From contig JAIBDD010000024.1 in NCBI GenBank assembly GCA_024679565.1, positions 1 to 45,324 on the forward strand: 45,324 nucleotides of DNA. The letters are read 5' to 3'. The stretch's first letter is position 1. Each line of letters starts with the position of its first letter. The notes below the pieces were generated by a model. It saw only the letters and a list, made by a program, of their open reading frames with translations. It was not told where the DNA came from and did no database searches. The stretch is from Bacteroidota bacterium (GTDB lineage Bacteria; Bacteroidota; Bacteroidia; NS11-12g; UBA9320). This document shows, one piece after another, positions 1-8,491 of this stretch. Both the position numbers and the translations under genes were made by a program.

Positions 1-43
1 GACTTTTTGTTTCTTTTTTGGTCTCAAAAATGAAAATCGGTTA

Positions 44-110
44 TAGGCTGATAAGCCTAATGGAAGAAAGTCAGAAGGCTGACAAGCCTAAGCGAAGAAA
101 AGAAGCCTAA
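44..110. repeat. Degenerate stem-loop repeats
   Basis: Two small inverted repeats lie here: AGGCT-GATA-AGCCT at 45-58 and AGGCT-GACA-AGCCT at 76-89. A half copy (AGCCTAA) follows at about 104-110. Each is followed by an A-rich tract containing GAAGAAA, so the unit is about 31 bp and imperfect. They lie downstream of the minus-strand hydratase stop codon and may form part of its transcription end, but no clean U tract follows. Function is unknown. Confidence 0.5.
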
Positions 111-161
111 TCATAGAAAAAATGAAAGTCTGATTAAAAAAGCACAAACTCCTAAAAAAGA

Positions 162-941
162 TCAACTTTCAATTGACAATTTCACATCTCCGAGCCCTTC
201 AATTTCCGCAACAATGGAATCACCTGCCCCAATATTCACCATTGGCCCTAACGCCCCTGACAATAAAACTTCCCCCGCACGCAGCGGATGTCCATTATCC
301 GACATTACCTGTGCTAACCACAAAGCTGCGTTCAGCGGATTATCCATGCACGCGGCACCCGTGCCTTCCGAAGCAATTTCGCCATTTTTAGTCATAGACA
401 TTTTGCAACCGGTCAAATCAATATTTTCAATTTTCACCTTGTTATGGCCTAAAACGAAGTGGCTTGCAGACGCATTATCTGCAATGGTGTCCGTTATGCG
501 AATGTTCCAACTTTCCACTCGGCTGCCCACAACTTCAATCGATGCCACTGCATAATCAATAGCGGCTTCGAGTTTCTCCATAGTAATGTCTCCTTCCAAA
601 TCATCCTTCATTACAAAAGCAATTTCCGCTTCAGCCTTTGGTTGCATCAATACCGAAGTAGATAATGTACCTCCGTTGTCAACCTCCATGGTATCGAAAA
701 GAACTCCATAATCTGGTTGGTCAACACCAAGCTGCTTTTGTACCGCAAAAGATGTAAGACCAATTTTTTTACCGACTACTTTTTCTCCAGCATCCTTTCG
801 CTTATTGATATTTATTTCCTGCACGCTGTAAGCCATCGCAACATCTGTTTCTCCAATCACAGTGCGTATCGGATCGCATGGTGTTTTATAGGCATTTGCG
901 TTATACAATATCTCGGCGGCAATTTGCTGTTTCTGATTCAT
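162..941 (-). CDS. 2-keto-4-pentenoate hydratase family protein
   Basis: This 259-residue soluble protein belongs to the 2-oxopent-4-enoate hydratase (MhpD-like) branch of the fumarylacetoacetate hydrolase superfamily. Such enzymes add water to 2-hydroxypentadienoate-type products of aromatic meta-cleavage. The metal ligands expected for the family are present: Glu104 and Glu106 in KAEAEIAF and Glu136 in ASIEVVGSR. The conserved GKKIGLTS motif is near residue 57. Length is normal for the family. The ATG at 939-941 is well placed. No other meta-cleavage gene is nearby, so the real substrate is open. A weak promoter-like CAATATTA (TAATATTG on the coding strand) lies at 959-966. Confidence 0.85.
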   Translation of the reverse strand: MNQKQQIAAEILYNANAYKTPCDPIRTVIGETDVAMAYSVQEININKRKDAGEKVVGKKIGLTSFAVQKQLGVDQPDYGVLFDTMEVDNGGTLSTSVLMQPKAEAEIAFVMKDDLEGDITMEKLEAAIDYAVASIEVVGSRVESWNIRITDTIADNASASHFVLGHNKVKIENIDLTGCKMSMTKNGEIASEGTGAACMDNPLNAALWLAQVMSDNGHPLRAGEVLLSGALGPMVNIGAGDSIVAEIEGLGDVKLSIES

Positions 942-1053
942 TTATTTGTTTTAAAAGACAATATTACCGAGACAATTTGGAAGACAAAAACCAATTGATA
1001 AAAGAAAAAATTCACTGTTGGAATTTCAATCGATTTTTCATGCCATTAAAAGT

Positions 1054-1061
1054 TAAATTTG
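1054..1061 (+). promoter_or_regulatory. Bacteroidota -7 promoter element for the PorV/PorQ-like gene
   Basis: TAAATTTG fits the Bacteroidota -7 consensus TAnnTTTG exactly and ends 7 bases before the ATG at 1069. No convincing -33 TTTG is seen at the usual distance. The mRNA leader would be at most a few bases. Confidence 0.5.
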
Positions 1062-1068
1062 CGCCAGC

Positions 1069-2079
1069 ATGTTGCCAAAGAAAATTATCGCTTTGTTGTT
1101 TGTCGCATTGGGTTTTACAACTCAAATTTATGCGCAAATTCTGCCAAATTTTGGAGGCCAAAGAGCGGGCTTGTCTACCTTAAGCTTTCTGAAAAACGAC
1201 CTTAACCCTCGTTCGGTTGGTATGTCTGGAGCAAGTATCGCCAATAAAGTTGATGCCTATTGCGCAACATCTAACCCTGCCGCCCTTGCAACCTTATCTG
1301 AAAACACTTTAGGGTTAAGTCACTTTTTAGTAGGTGCAGGCATTCAACAATCCTTTTTATCATACCAGCACAAACTTAAAAATGAGGCTACCATGGGATT
1401 GTCGGTAAATTCTTTGAACAGTGGTGATATGTTGGTGCGTACAGAATTTCAACCGGACGGAACTGGCCAATACTTTAGCATGAGCCAAAATGCGGTTAAA
1501 GGAACGTATGCGACTAAACTTTCAAAAATGTTTAGCCTTGGCGTAGGCATAAGCTACATTTATGAAACCATGCAAGACTACAACAATAGTACCGCCGCTA
1601 TTGATCTTGGGTTTCTGTATCAAACAGATTTTAAAAATCTTCGATTTGCAGTTGTCGTGCAGAATTTCGGTGGAAGTTCGACGATCAATGGCTCTACTAT
1701 AGCGGTCGATTATAACAGAAATGGACCACTTGAACTTGGTCGTTACTCTTTACCAACCGTATTTAAAATGGGTTTTGCCATTGACGCTTTGAGAAAAGAA
1801 AAACACGTCATTGTTGGTTCTTTGCAACTGAACAATCCAAACGATAATGCAGAAAATATTCGTATAGGTTTTGAGTACCAATACCGCAAACTCTTCCAAA
1901 TTCAAACGGGTTATAAACTAAGCGTGAAAGGACAAAGCTTCCCAACATTTGGCTTTGGATATGCGTCTAAATTGGGCGTTAACCCATTACGGATTAATTA
2001 CGGTATGAACCCAACCAATTATATGGGAACACAACACAATTTTGGAATACAGTTGACCTTTAACAAAATGGAGCGATAG
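1069..2079 (+). CDS. PorV/PorQ family outer-membrane beta-barrel protein
   Basis: The 336-residue protein starts with a signal peptide (residues 1-22, cleavage after IYA). It continues as an alternating beta-strand protein of the PorV/PorQ (UPF0164-like) family. The family hallmark is the N-terminal stretch with AGLSTLSFL followed by NPRSVGMSGASIA at about residues 33-61. PorV and PorQ are T9SS outer-membrane proteins that work with the sortase PorU or PorZ. Which of the two this resembles more cannot be decided by eye, and it may be a paralogue serving another role. It is followed after 1 base by an NHL lipoprotein, so the two are probably co-transcribed. Confidence 0.8.
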   Translation: MLPKKIIALLFVALGFTTQIYAQILPNFGGQRAGLSTLSFLKNDLNPRSVGMSGASIANKVDAYCATSNPAALATLSENTLGLSHFLVGAGIQQSFLSYQHKLKNEATMGLSVNSLNSGDMLVRTEFQPDGTGQYFSMSQNAVKGTYATKLSKMFSLGVGISYIYETMQDYNNSTAAIDLGFLYQTDFKNLRFAVVVQNFGGSSTINGSTIAVDYNRNGPLELGRYSLPTVFKMGFAIDALRKEKHVIVGSLQLNNPNDNAENIRIGFEYQYRKLFQIQTGYKLSVKGQSFPTFGFGYASKLGVNPLRINYGMNPTNYMGTQHNFGIQLTFNKMER

Positions 2080-2080
2080 T

Positions 2081-3259
2081 ATGCGTAAGTCAATCAAAAG
2101 CTTTCTACTGGTTTCTGTGCTCTTTGTTAGTTGCGATGGATTTTTTGGGACAGAAACTGACCTAGACTTTATCGAAACCCCCGAATTCCAAATTCGTGAT
2201 ATCTCTTACGTTCCAATTCAGCCGGCGTTAACCAACTTCATTCGTCCAATAGACATCACAACGGGTTTTGACGAACTGATTTATGTGATAGATGAAGCTA
2301 CTGAAGAAGTAATTTCGCTTGATGAATCTGGACGTGAACTTGGTAGGTTTACTGTTCAGGGTGCTCGATCAATCGTTCAAGACAGACGCTTTGACCTATT
2401 GGTCATTGGATCTAAAACAGACACCATCTCAGGTCAAGCTTTTGATTTAACATGTATTTATAGAATTGATTTGCATGGTGCAAACGGTGCGTATGGCATA
2501 CGTCACGCCAAAATATCAAATGAAATAGTTCATCCATTTTATTATAAATCTACGTTCTCTAGCACAGACCCGTCAGTCATTTTTAACAGAATTGGCGTTT
2601 TGGCCAACAATGATTATTACGTTACGCGCAACGGAAACGGAGGAAACAACTTTGATGGACCGGATGATGCTATTTTACGTTTTGACTCTGAAGATAACTT
2701 CGTAACCCCAATAGCGGTTAGTTCAAACGGGGCGCTTTATCGTGACTATTTCAAAAAACCTTTCGGGGTGGTAACCACTGTTCAGCCGCCTCAAATTTCT
2801 GCCAATGGAAACAACGATTTTTTGTTTTCCAGTGTAGACCCTCAAGGTGTCATTAAGGTGCAGTACATCGAGTATATTGAAACGGAATTCGGTGCCACTT
2901 ACGAACCAAGGGTTATGACAACAACGGAAGATGAAGCTGATGGATTCTTAACATTCCCTTATCGTTTTGACGACCCAACAGGTGTCTCACTTGCTGGCGA
3001 TGGAACCAATCATATCTTCATTACCGATTCAAAAAAAGACTCTTTATACCTTTTCTCTTTAAACGGATTTGAAGGCGTCAAACCTCCTCCAGGATATAGT
3101 TCAACAAAGTACATCAATGTATCTTTTGGTGGAACGGGCACTGGCTTATCGCAATTTAAGGAACCCACTGGCATTGCTTACAAAAACAAAGTCGTTTACA
3201 TTGCCGACGCAGGAAATGGCCGGATTTTAAGGTTTAAATTAACCACTGATTTCGATTAA
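2081..3259 (+). CDS. NHL-repeat lipoprotein
   Basis: This 392-residue protein has a lipoprotein signal ending LFVSC, with the lipidated Cys at residue 18. It has NHL/6-bladed-propeller-like repeats: RPIDITTGFDELIYVID near residue 65 and PTGIAYKNKVVYIADAGNGR at about residue 366. It starts 1 base after the PorV/PorQ-like stop, so it is likely an envelope partner of that barrel. Its last 21 bases overlap the 3' end of the convergent menE. The exact function is unknown. NHL propellers usually act as protein-binding platforms, which is only an inference here. Confidence 0.75.
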   Translation: MRKSIKSFLLVSVLFVSCDGFFGTETDLDFIETPEFQIRDISYVPIQPALTNFIRPIDITTGFDELIYVIDEATEEVISLDESGRELGRFTVQGARSIVQDRRFDLLVIGSKTDTISGQAFDLTCIYRIDLHGANGAYGIRHAKISNEIVHPFYYKSTFSSTDPSVIFNRIGVLANNDYYVTRNGNGGNNFDGPDDAILRFDSEDNFVTPIAVSSNGALYRDYFKKPFGVVTTVQPPQISANGNNDFLFSSVDPQGVIKVQYIEYIETEFGATYEPRVMTTTEDEADGFLTFPYRFDDPTGVSLAGDGTNHIFITDSKKDSLYLFSLNGFEGVKPPPGYSSTKYINVSFGGTGTGLSQFKEPTGIAYKNKVVYIADAGNGRILRFKLTTDFD

Positions 3260-4291
3260 CCACTCAACCGTTTTTTGTCGGTCGATTTTCCCAGATTCTG
3301 TTCTTTTAAACTCGTTTACCCAATATATATGTTTGGGCATCTCAAATTTTTCAAGTTCCTTTTGGAGTAGGACATCCAATTGTATTGGCCTATCTTTTTC
3401 TAAGCCAACAAAAACTAGTTTTTCTCCAAGCGCGTCATCTAATCTTTTCCAAAGAAAGTATCTTATCGAAAGATTGTTCTCCATTAAAATGTTATCAATC
3501 TTTGATTTTACTGCATGTAAATGAAGCTTAACACCACCACTGTTCAACACTTCGTCAGCCCTCGATAAAAACTGAATTACCCCGTCCTTGATACGCCCTA
3601 AATCGTTGGTTTGAATTTCAAGGCCAATTGAATGTATTATAAAATTCATGCAGCCAGTTTCACCTAAGCTAACTTCCACACCATCAAGTAAGGCAAACGT
3701 ATTGGATTCCATTGTTCGCATGTTTCTCAATCCAACATGACTAGCTGTTTCTGTCATACCGTAAGAATGAAATACTTGAACTGAATTATCCTTCATAAAA
3801 TGGTGGATCTTTGTTTCTAATGCAGGGCTAAGCGCTGCACCTCCAAGCAAAATAGTTTTGAAGCGGCGTAATTTTTTTACAGATTCAGGATGATCCAAGA
3901 TGTTGGCCATCTGATAGGGAACTAAACTCACAAATGAGAATGGATGATCCTCAACTAACGGCTTCATTGGGTTTGCTGCAGGTTCGTATAACGCCAGGTT
4001 CCAATTGAAAATAACACTGCGCAAAACAAGCATCAATCCGCCAACTTTGTCTGTTGGCAAGCAAATTAAAACATGTTCATCTTTCGATAAACCTAACGCC
4101 AATTTACTGCCCTCTGCACTCCATCGAACTAAGTCGTCAGAAAGATGGATTGGCTTAGGCTCACTCGTGGAGCCAGAAGTTGTAATACGAATTGATTTTT
4201 TCTTTTGCCAATTATTCAGTGTTGCTTTCAGTTCTTTTGGCAACTCATCAGGCAAATGAGTTAGGCTTATCTTACCTTCAAATAGCCTCAT
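3239..4291 (-). CDS. menE: o-succinylbenzoate-CoA ligase (MenE-type AMP-binding enzyme)
   Basis: The 350-residue protein is an ANL-superfamily adenylating enzyme. It has the phosphate-binding loop TTSGSTSEPKP at about residues 38-48, the A5 motif SYGMTETA, and a C-terminal catalytic lysine in RTESGKIDR near residue 337. It is much shorter than acyl-CoA synthetases in general but fits the short MenE form of Bacteroidota, which activates o-succinylbenzoate in menaquinone synthesis. No other men gene is in the window, so the call rests on length and motifs. Its ATG overlaps the TGA of the upstream aminotransferase gene (ATGA, 4288-4291), which implies translational coupling. Confidence 0.75.
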   Translation of the reverse strand: MRLFEGKISLTHLPDELPKELKATLNNWQKKKSIRITTSGSTSEPKPIHLSDDLVRWSAEGSKLALGLSKDEHVLICLPTDKVGGLMLVLRSVIFNWNLALYEPAANPMKPLVEDHPFSFVSLVPYQMANILDHPESVKKLRRFKTILLGGAALSPALETKIHHFMKDNSVQVFHSYGMTETASHVGLRNMRTMESNTFALLDGVEVSLGETGCMNFIIHSIGLEIQTNDLGRIKDGVIQFLSRADEVLNSGGVKLHLHAVKSKIDNILMENNLSIRYFLWKRLDDALGEKLVFVGLEKDRPIQLDVLLQKELEKFEMPKHIYWVNEFKRTESGKIDRQKTVEWLIEISG

Positions 4292-5550
4292 GCATGATAT
4301 AGTTTATCCAACAAATCGTCTACTTGACCTTCATCGTTGTAAATATGAGTTGAAACACGCATGCAGTGTAAATCACTTTCGCCAACATATCGTAAAATCC
4401 ACTTCTCCTTCCTCAAATCTTCATATACCAGTCGGTCGTTACCTTCAATTTTAAAAGAAGCGATTCCCCCTCTCGATTGCTGTTCTTTAGGTGTAAGTAA
4501 ATCGAACTTTGGATTGCTTAAAATCCCATCAACAAAGCGTTGATTTAGCGATTTAATCCGTTTTGCCACACGTTCCATTCCAATATTCAACATAAAATCA
4601 GCAGCCGAGATAATCCCTGCATAGAGCGCCGTGTTTTGTGTTCCATAAAAAAATCGATGACTGTCTGTACGTAAACCTTTAATCTCTGAAGTTGCTTTTG
4701 ATATAGTCCACCCCGTATCAGAATAGCCGCCAACAAACAAGGAATCCAACTCTTCAATTAGTGCTTTGTTGGCATACAATACGCCCGTGCCTTTAGGCCC
4801 AAGCATCCACTTATGACAACAGGAGGCATACATATCGCAACCCAAATCTTTTACATCCAGGTTTAGCATGCCAACCCCGTGTGCCCCATCAATCAGGGTG
4901 TAAATCCCTCTCGATTTAGCCAATTGGCAAATTTCTTTGATTGGTAATACTTGTCCAGTAGTACAGGTAACGTGAGGCACAGCAATAACTTTAGTTTTTG
5001 GCGTTATCAACGCTTTTAATCGCGTTAAACATTCTTCTGCCGTTGGAGCCAACTCCAATACTTGAATCTCAATACCTTCTTTCCTTTTTCTATTTAACCA
5101 CGGCAGCGCATTACCCACGTGTTCGTGATTGGTAAGCACGACCTCATCTCCCTCATTTAAAGGCAGGGCCCAAGCAGCAATATTAATACCTTCCGTTACA
5201 TTATGTGTAATGGCAATTTCGTCGGCATCGCATTGCATCATTTGCGCTAGTCGTTCTTGCGCTTTCTGCTTCATTCCACTGTAACTTCCAGTTGAGTTAA
5301 CAAACTCCATACGTTGTATTATACTCTCCCTAACGACTTTGGGAGACAGGCCCATGGTACCTGTATTGAGATAATTTAATTTATTTTGAATAGTGAATTC
5401 CTTTTGAATCCGCTTCCATGACTTTTCTGAGAGGTCTTTAACCCGTCGAAAATCTGTCTCAACCTCAGTGGTATCAGCCATTGCAGTGTTTGCAAACAAC
5501 CCAACCAGCCCTGCTGCCCCTAGTTTTAAAAAATCTCTTCTGTCTTGCAC
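4288..5550 (-). CDS. Tat-exported class V aminotransferase-like PLP enzyme
   Basis: This 420-residue protein begins with a twin-arginine signal, DRRDFLKLGAAG, followed by a hydrophobic stretch ending near AMA. The mature part is a fold type I PLP enzyme of the class V (cysteine desulfurase / isopenicillin N epimerase-like) group. The Asp of DGAHGVG and the Schiff-base Lys of CCHKWMLGPKG are both present. The start is GTG at 5550: no ATG lies near, and the Tat motif needs this codon. The reaction is unknown; epimerase, lyase or desulfurase activity are all possible. Export of a PLP enzyme to the periplasm is unusual. It is coupled to menE downstream. Confidence 0.8.
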   Translation of the reverse strand: MQDRRDFLKLGAAGLVGLFANTAMADTTEVETDFRRVKDLSEKSWKRIQKEFTIQNKLNYLNTGTMGLSPKVVRESIIQRMEFVNSTGSYSGMKQKAQERLAQMMQCDADEIAITHNVTEGINIAAWALPLNEGDEVVLTNHEHVGNALPWLNRKRKEGIEIQVLELAPTAEECLTRLKALITPKTKVIAVPHVTCTTGQVLPIKEICQLAKSRGIYTLIDGAHGVGMLNLDVKDLGCDMYASCCHKWMLGPKGTGVLYANKALIEELDSLFVGGYSDTGWTISKATSEIKGLRTDSHRFFYGTQNTALYAGIISAADFMLNIGMERVAKRIKSLNQRFVDGILSNPKFDLLTPKEQQSRGGIASFKIEGNDRLVYEDLRKEKWILRYVGESDLHCMRVSTHIYNDEGQVDDLLDKLYHA

Positions 5551-5554
5551 AAAT

Positions 5555-5583
5555 CAAACTTAATAAAAAATAGGATTAACCAA
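5555..5583 (-). promoter_or_regulatory. Promoter of the Tat-aminotransferase/menE operon
   Basis: On the minus strand a TTG (5581-5583) is followed after 18 bases by TAAGTTTG (5555-5562), a full match to the Bacteroidota -33/-7 consensus. Only 4 bases separate the -7 element from the GTG start, so the transcript is probably leaderless or nearly so. Confidence 0.6.
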
Positions 5584-5675
5584 TTGCCATGGTTCATTCA
5601 AAACTGATACTACGTTTACCTAAATAGCTGTGTTTATACGTAAATTCGCGATTCTGAAAAAATTGAGTTAAAACA

Positions 5676-7637
5676 ATGCACATCTTAAAAAAACTGATTT
5701 TCATTCTCTTTGTATTCAATGCAACAATTACGAACGCACAAATAGGTGGCCCAGCCATTTTTAGTGTCGATGGAGATACAGTATGGGGCGCCGAATTTGA
5801 GCGCGTTTTTAGTAAAAATGATAAAACTCCTGACGTCAGACCTACCATGGCTGAACTAGAAGAGTATTTAGACCTATATGTTCGTTTTAAACTAAAAGTT
5901 AAAGAAGCTTATACCTTAGGTATGGATACTAACCAGAACTTCATTAAGGAGTTGGCAGGTTACCGAAAGCAATTGGCCCAACCCTACCTTACGGATAAAA
6001 CGGTTACAGAAAATTTAATCCAAGAGGCATTCGACAGAATGAAAAGTGAAATTGAAGCGAGCAATTTGATGATTCACTTGTCTCCAGCCGCTTCACCTGC
6101 GGATACCTTGCTGGCATGGAACCGCATTAACAATTGGCGCAACATAATCTCATCTGGCAAAAAAACCTTTGAGCAAATTACACGCGACAGTAGTACGGAT
6201 GATCATGGTAGAAAAAATGAAGGTCGCCTTGGTTACTTCACTGCTTTCAGTATGATTTATCCGTTCGAAAATCAAGCGTATAATACGAAAGTTGGGGCAA
6301 TGAGTGTTCCATTTCGCACGCTATACGGCTACCATATCTTGAAGGTAACCGACAAACGTACGAGTCGAGGTGATTTAAAAGTAGCCCATATTTTAATTCG
6401 GGTAAACAATGAAACAGAATACGAAAAAAACAAACCACGTATAGATGCCATTTACGATCGCTTGGAGAATGGGGAAGACTTCAAATCACTCGTTATGGAT
6501 TTTAGCGAAGACTTCAATACAAGAGAATCTGGTGGACAGCTTAACTGGTTAAAAAGTATTGGTGGCGCGGTTCCTGAGGATTTTAAAGAAAGCGCTTATA
6601 CATTAAAAGACGGCGCTTATTCCAAACCTGTTAAAACGGAACTCGGCTGGCATATTATTAAAAGAATAGAGCAAAAAGGGTCTCCAAAATTCAAGGAGGT
6701 TAAGGAGTCCATAAAGTTTAAAATTGGTCGAGATTCTCGCAGCGAATTAAACAAAGAGGCTGTGTTAAAAAGAATAAAAGTTGAAAACAAGTTTACGATT
6801 AACCAAACTGGTTGGAATGCTTATCTCACCTCTTTAAACGACACCTCATTGTTGTACAATTGGGTGCCAACAGCCTTTCATACATCCAACACGGCACTTT
6901 TCACGATCGGAGACAAAACATATACCTACAGCGACTTCACAAAACAGCTTCGTGGTGACGCAGCCCGGAAACCAAACCAAGACGTTACTGGCTTTTGTAA
7001 AGATGCGTTTGAATCGTTTGCAGACAACATGAATTTTCAATATGAGGAAAGTGTTTTGGAGTCTAAGTACGATGACTTCAAATACCTTATGCAGGAATAT
7101 AGAGATGGTATCTTATTATTCGAACTTTCCAATAAAACGGTGTGGAACAAGGCTTCTGAAGACACGGCAGGATTAAGAACATTTTTTGAAGGAAGACGCG
7201 ACAATTATGTTTGGAAACCAAGAGCGGTAACCAAATCATATGTTTGTTCTTCGAAGAAATCGGCCCGTAAGGTTAAAAAATATCTCAAAAAAGATAGTAG
7301 CGACAAAGCCATTTTAACGGCTGTAAATAAAGATGATGCCCTTGGCGTTAATATCGTGTATAAAACATATGAGACAGGCCAAACAGACAACATTGACCAT
7401 TTGGATTGGAACAAATCACTACACAAAATCAAAGACAAGAGTACAAACAATAAAGTATTTATCAGAATTACCGACATCCTTCCTTCAGGTCGTAAGAAGT
7501 TGAAAGAAACATTGGGACCCGTGACATCTGACTATCAAAAATTCCTGGAAGAAAAATGGATAGAAGACCTCAAGGTAAAGTACCCAGTTGCTTTATATGA
7601 TGGTGCTTTAAATGAGCTTTTTTCTGACCAAAAATAA
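5676..7637 (+). CDS. Periplasmic peptidyl-prolyl isomerase with two PpiC domains
   Basis: This 653-residue exported protein has a signal peptide ending at TNAQ (about residue 21). It has an N-terminal SurA-like helical region and two parvulin (PpiC) domains at about residues 130-230 and 235-345. The second is the better conserved: VAHILIRV, the GQLNWLKSIGG loop and ELGWHIIKRIEQ. The C-terminal 300 residues are less typical and lack a motif I recognise. It probably assists folding of outer-membrane proteins in the periplasm. It is the first gene of a four-gene operon, and its TAA overlaps the next ATG by one base (TAATG at 7635-7639). Confidence 0.85.
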   Translation: MHILKKLIFILFVFNATITNAQIGGPAIFSVDGDTVWGAEFERVFSKNDKTPDVRPTMAELEEYLDLYVRFKLKVKEAYTLGMDTNQNFIKELAGYRKQLAQPYLTDKTVTENLIQEAFDRMKSEIEASNLMIHLSPAASPADTLLAWNRINNWRNIISSGKKTFEQITRDSSTDDHGRKNEGRLGYFTAFSMIYPFENQAYNTKVGAMSVPFRTLYGYHILKVTDKRTSRGDLKVAHILIRVNNETEYEKNKPRIDAIYDRLENGEDFKSLVMDFSEDFNTRESGGQLNWLKSIGGAVPEDFKESAYTLKDGAYSKPVKTELGWHIIKRIEQKGSPKFKEVKESIKFKIGRDSRSELNKEAVLKRIKVENKFTINQTGWNAYLTSLNDTSLLYNWVPTAFHTSNTALFTIGDKTYTYSDFTKQLRGDAARKPNQDVTGFCKDAFESFADNMNFQYEESVLESKYDDFKYLMQEYRDGILLFELSNKTVWNKASEDTAGLRTFFEGRRDNYVWKPRAVTKSYVCSSKKSARKVKKYLKKDSSDKAILTAVNKDDALGVNIVYKTYETGQTDNIDHLDWNKSLHKIKDKSTNNKVFIRITDILPSGRKKLKETLGPVTSDYQKFLEEKWIEDLKVKYPVALYDGALNELFSDQK

Positions 7638-8491
7638 TGTTAGCCCGACTGAATTTTCTAATTTCTATAGCTCTTGTATTCGTTCTAATATCGTGTTCGA
7701 ATACGCAAGAAGTGTCGCGTGAGGGTGCGATCGCTAAAGTGGCTGACCACACCCTCTATATCGAAGACGTTGTTTCAGGATTGGGCGATAGAATAACAGA
7801 AGGTGACAGTGCTTTAGTCGTTGAAGAATATGTGCAACAATGGATTAGAGAAAAGGTATTGCTTTCAAAAGCAGAGACAACACTATCTAAAGAAGAGCAA
7901 GACAAAAATGATTTGGTAAACCAATACTATAATGACCTGTTAATTTACGAGTTAGAGCAAAAAATCTTAAGTGATCGTTTAGATACCAACGTTAATGAGG
8001 AAGCTATTTTAACGTATTACCAAAACAACAAAAAGAACTTTGAGTTGAAGGAGAATATCGTTCGGCTTCGTTTTTTCGTTATTCCTGAAAGAGTAACAAA
8101 CCATAAAAAACTTTGGAATCGGTTTAAAGCAGGTGGAGAAGATAACTTGAGATTTTTAAGCAAGGTGTGTGAGGTGAGCAAATCGAATTACTTTTATCAA
8201 GATTCTGTTTGGCTGTCTTTCAATGATGTTTTGAAAGAAATTCCGATTATAACGTACAACCAAGAAAGTTATTTGAACAATCACCGACTTGTCAAGCTTG
8301 ATGAAAAAGACAATTCTTACTTTGTAAAAATACTAGACTTTAAAATTAAGAATAGTACTTCTCCTTTTGAATTTGAAAAAGCTAGAATAAAAGCAATCAT
8401 TATTCATAAAAGAAAGGTAGAATTGTTGCAACAAATTGAGCGCGAAATCGTAGAAGAAGCATACCTAAACAATAAAATAAAGAAGTTTTGA
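7637..8491 (+). CDS. SurA-like chaperone lipoprotein lacking a clear PpiC domain
   Basis: The 284-residue protein has a lipoprotein signal ending LISC, with the lipid-bearing Cys at residue 20. It continues with an Ala/Glu-rich helical region like the chaperone module of SurA/PpiC proteins (VVEEYVQQWIREKVLLSKAE at about residues 66-85). No parvulin signature is seen in the C-terminal half, so it may act as a chaperone without isomerase activity. It sits between two PpiC proteins and overlaps both, with TAATG upstream and TTGA downstream, so all are made together. The role is inferred from context. Confidence 0.7.
   Translation: MLARLNFLISIALVFVLISCSNTQEVSREGAIAKVADHTLYIEDVVSGLGDRITEGDSALVVEEYVQQWIREKVLLSKAETTLSKEEQDKNDLVNQYYNDLLIYELEQKILSDRLDTNVNEEAILTYYQNNKKNFELKENIVRLRFFVIPERVTNHKKLWNRFKAGGEDNLRFLSKVCEVSKSNYFYQDSVWLSFNDVLKEIPIITYNQESYLNNHRLVKLDEKDNSYFVKILDFKIKNSTSPFEFEKARIKAIIIHKRKVELLQQIEREIVEEAYLNNKIKKF

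Noticed and set aside
173-998. Several plus-strand open frames opposite the hydratase gene
   Set aside because: They run antisense to a well-supported gene, overlap each other in different frames, and show no family motif or start signal.
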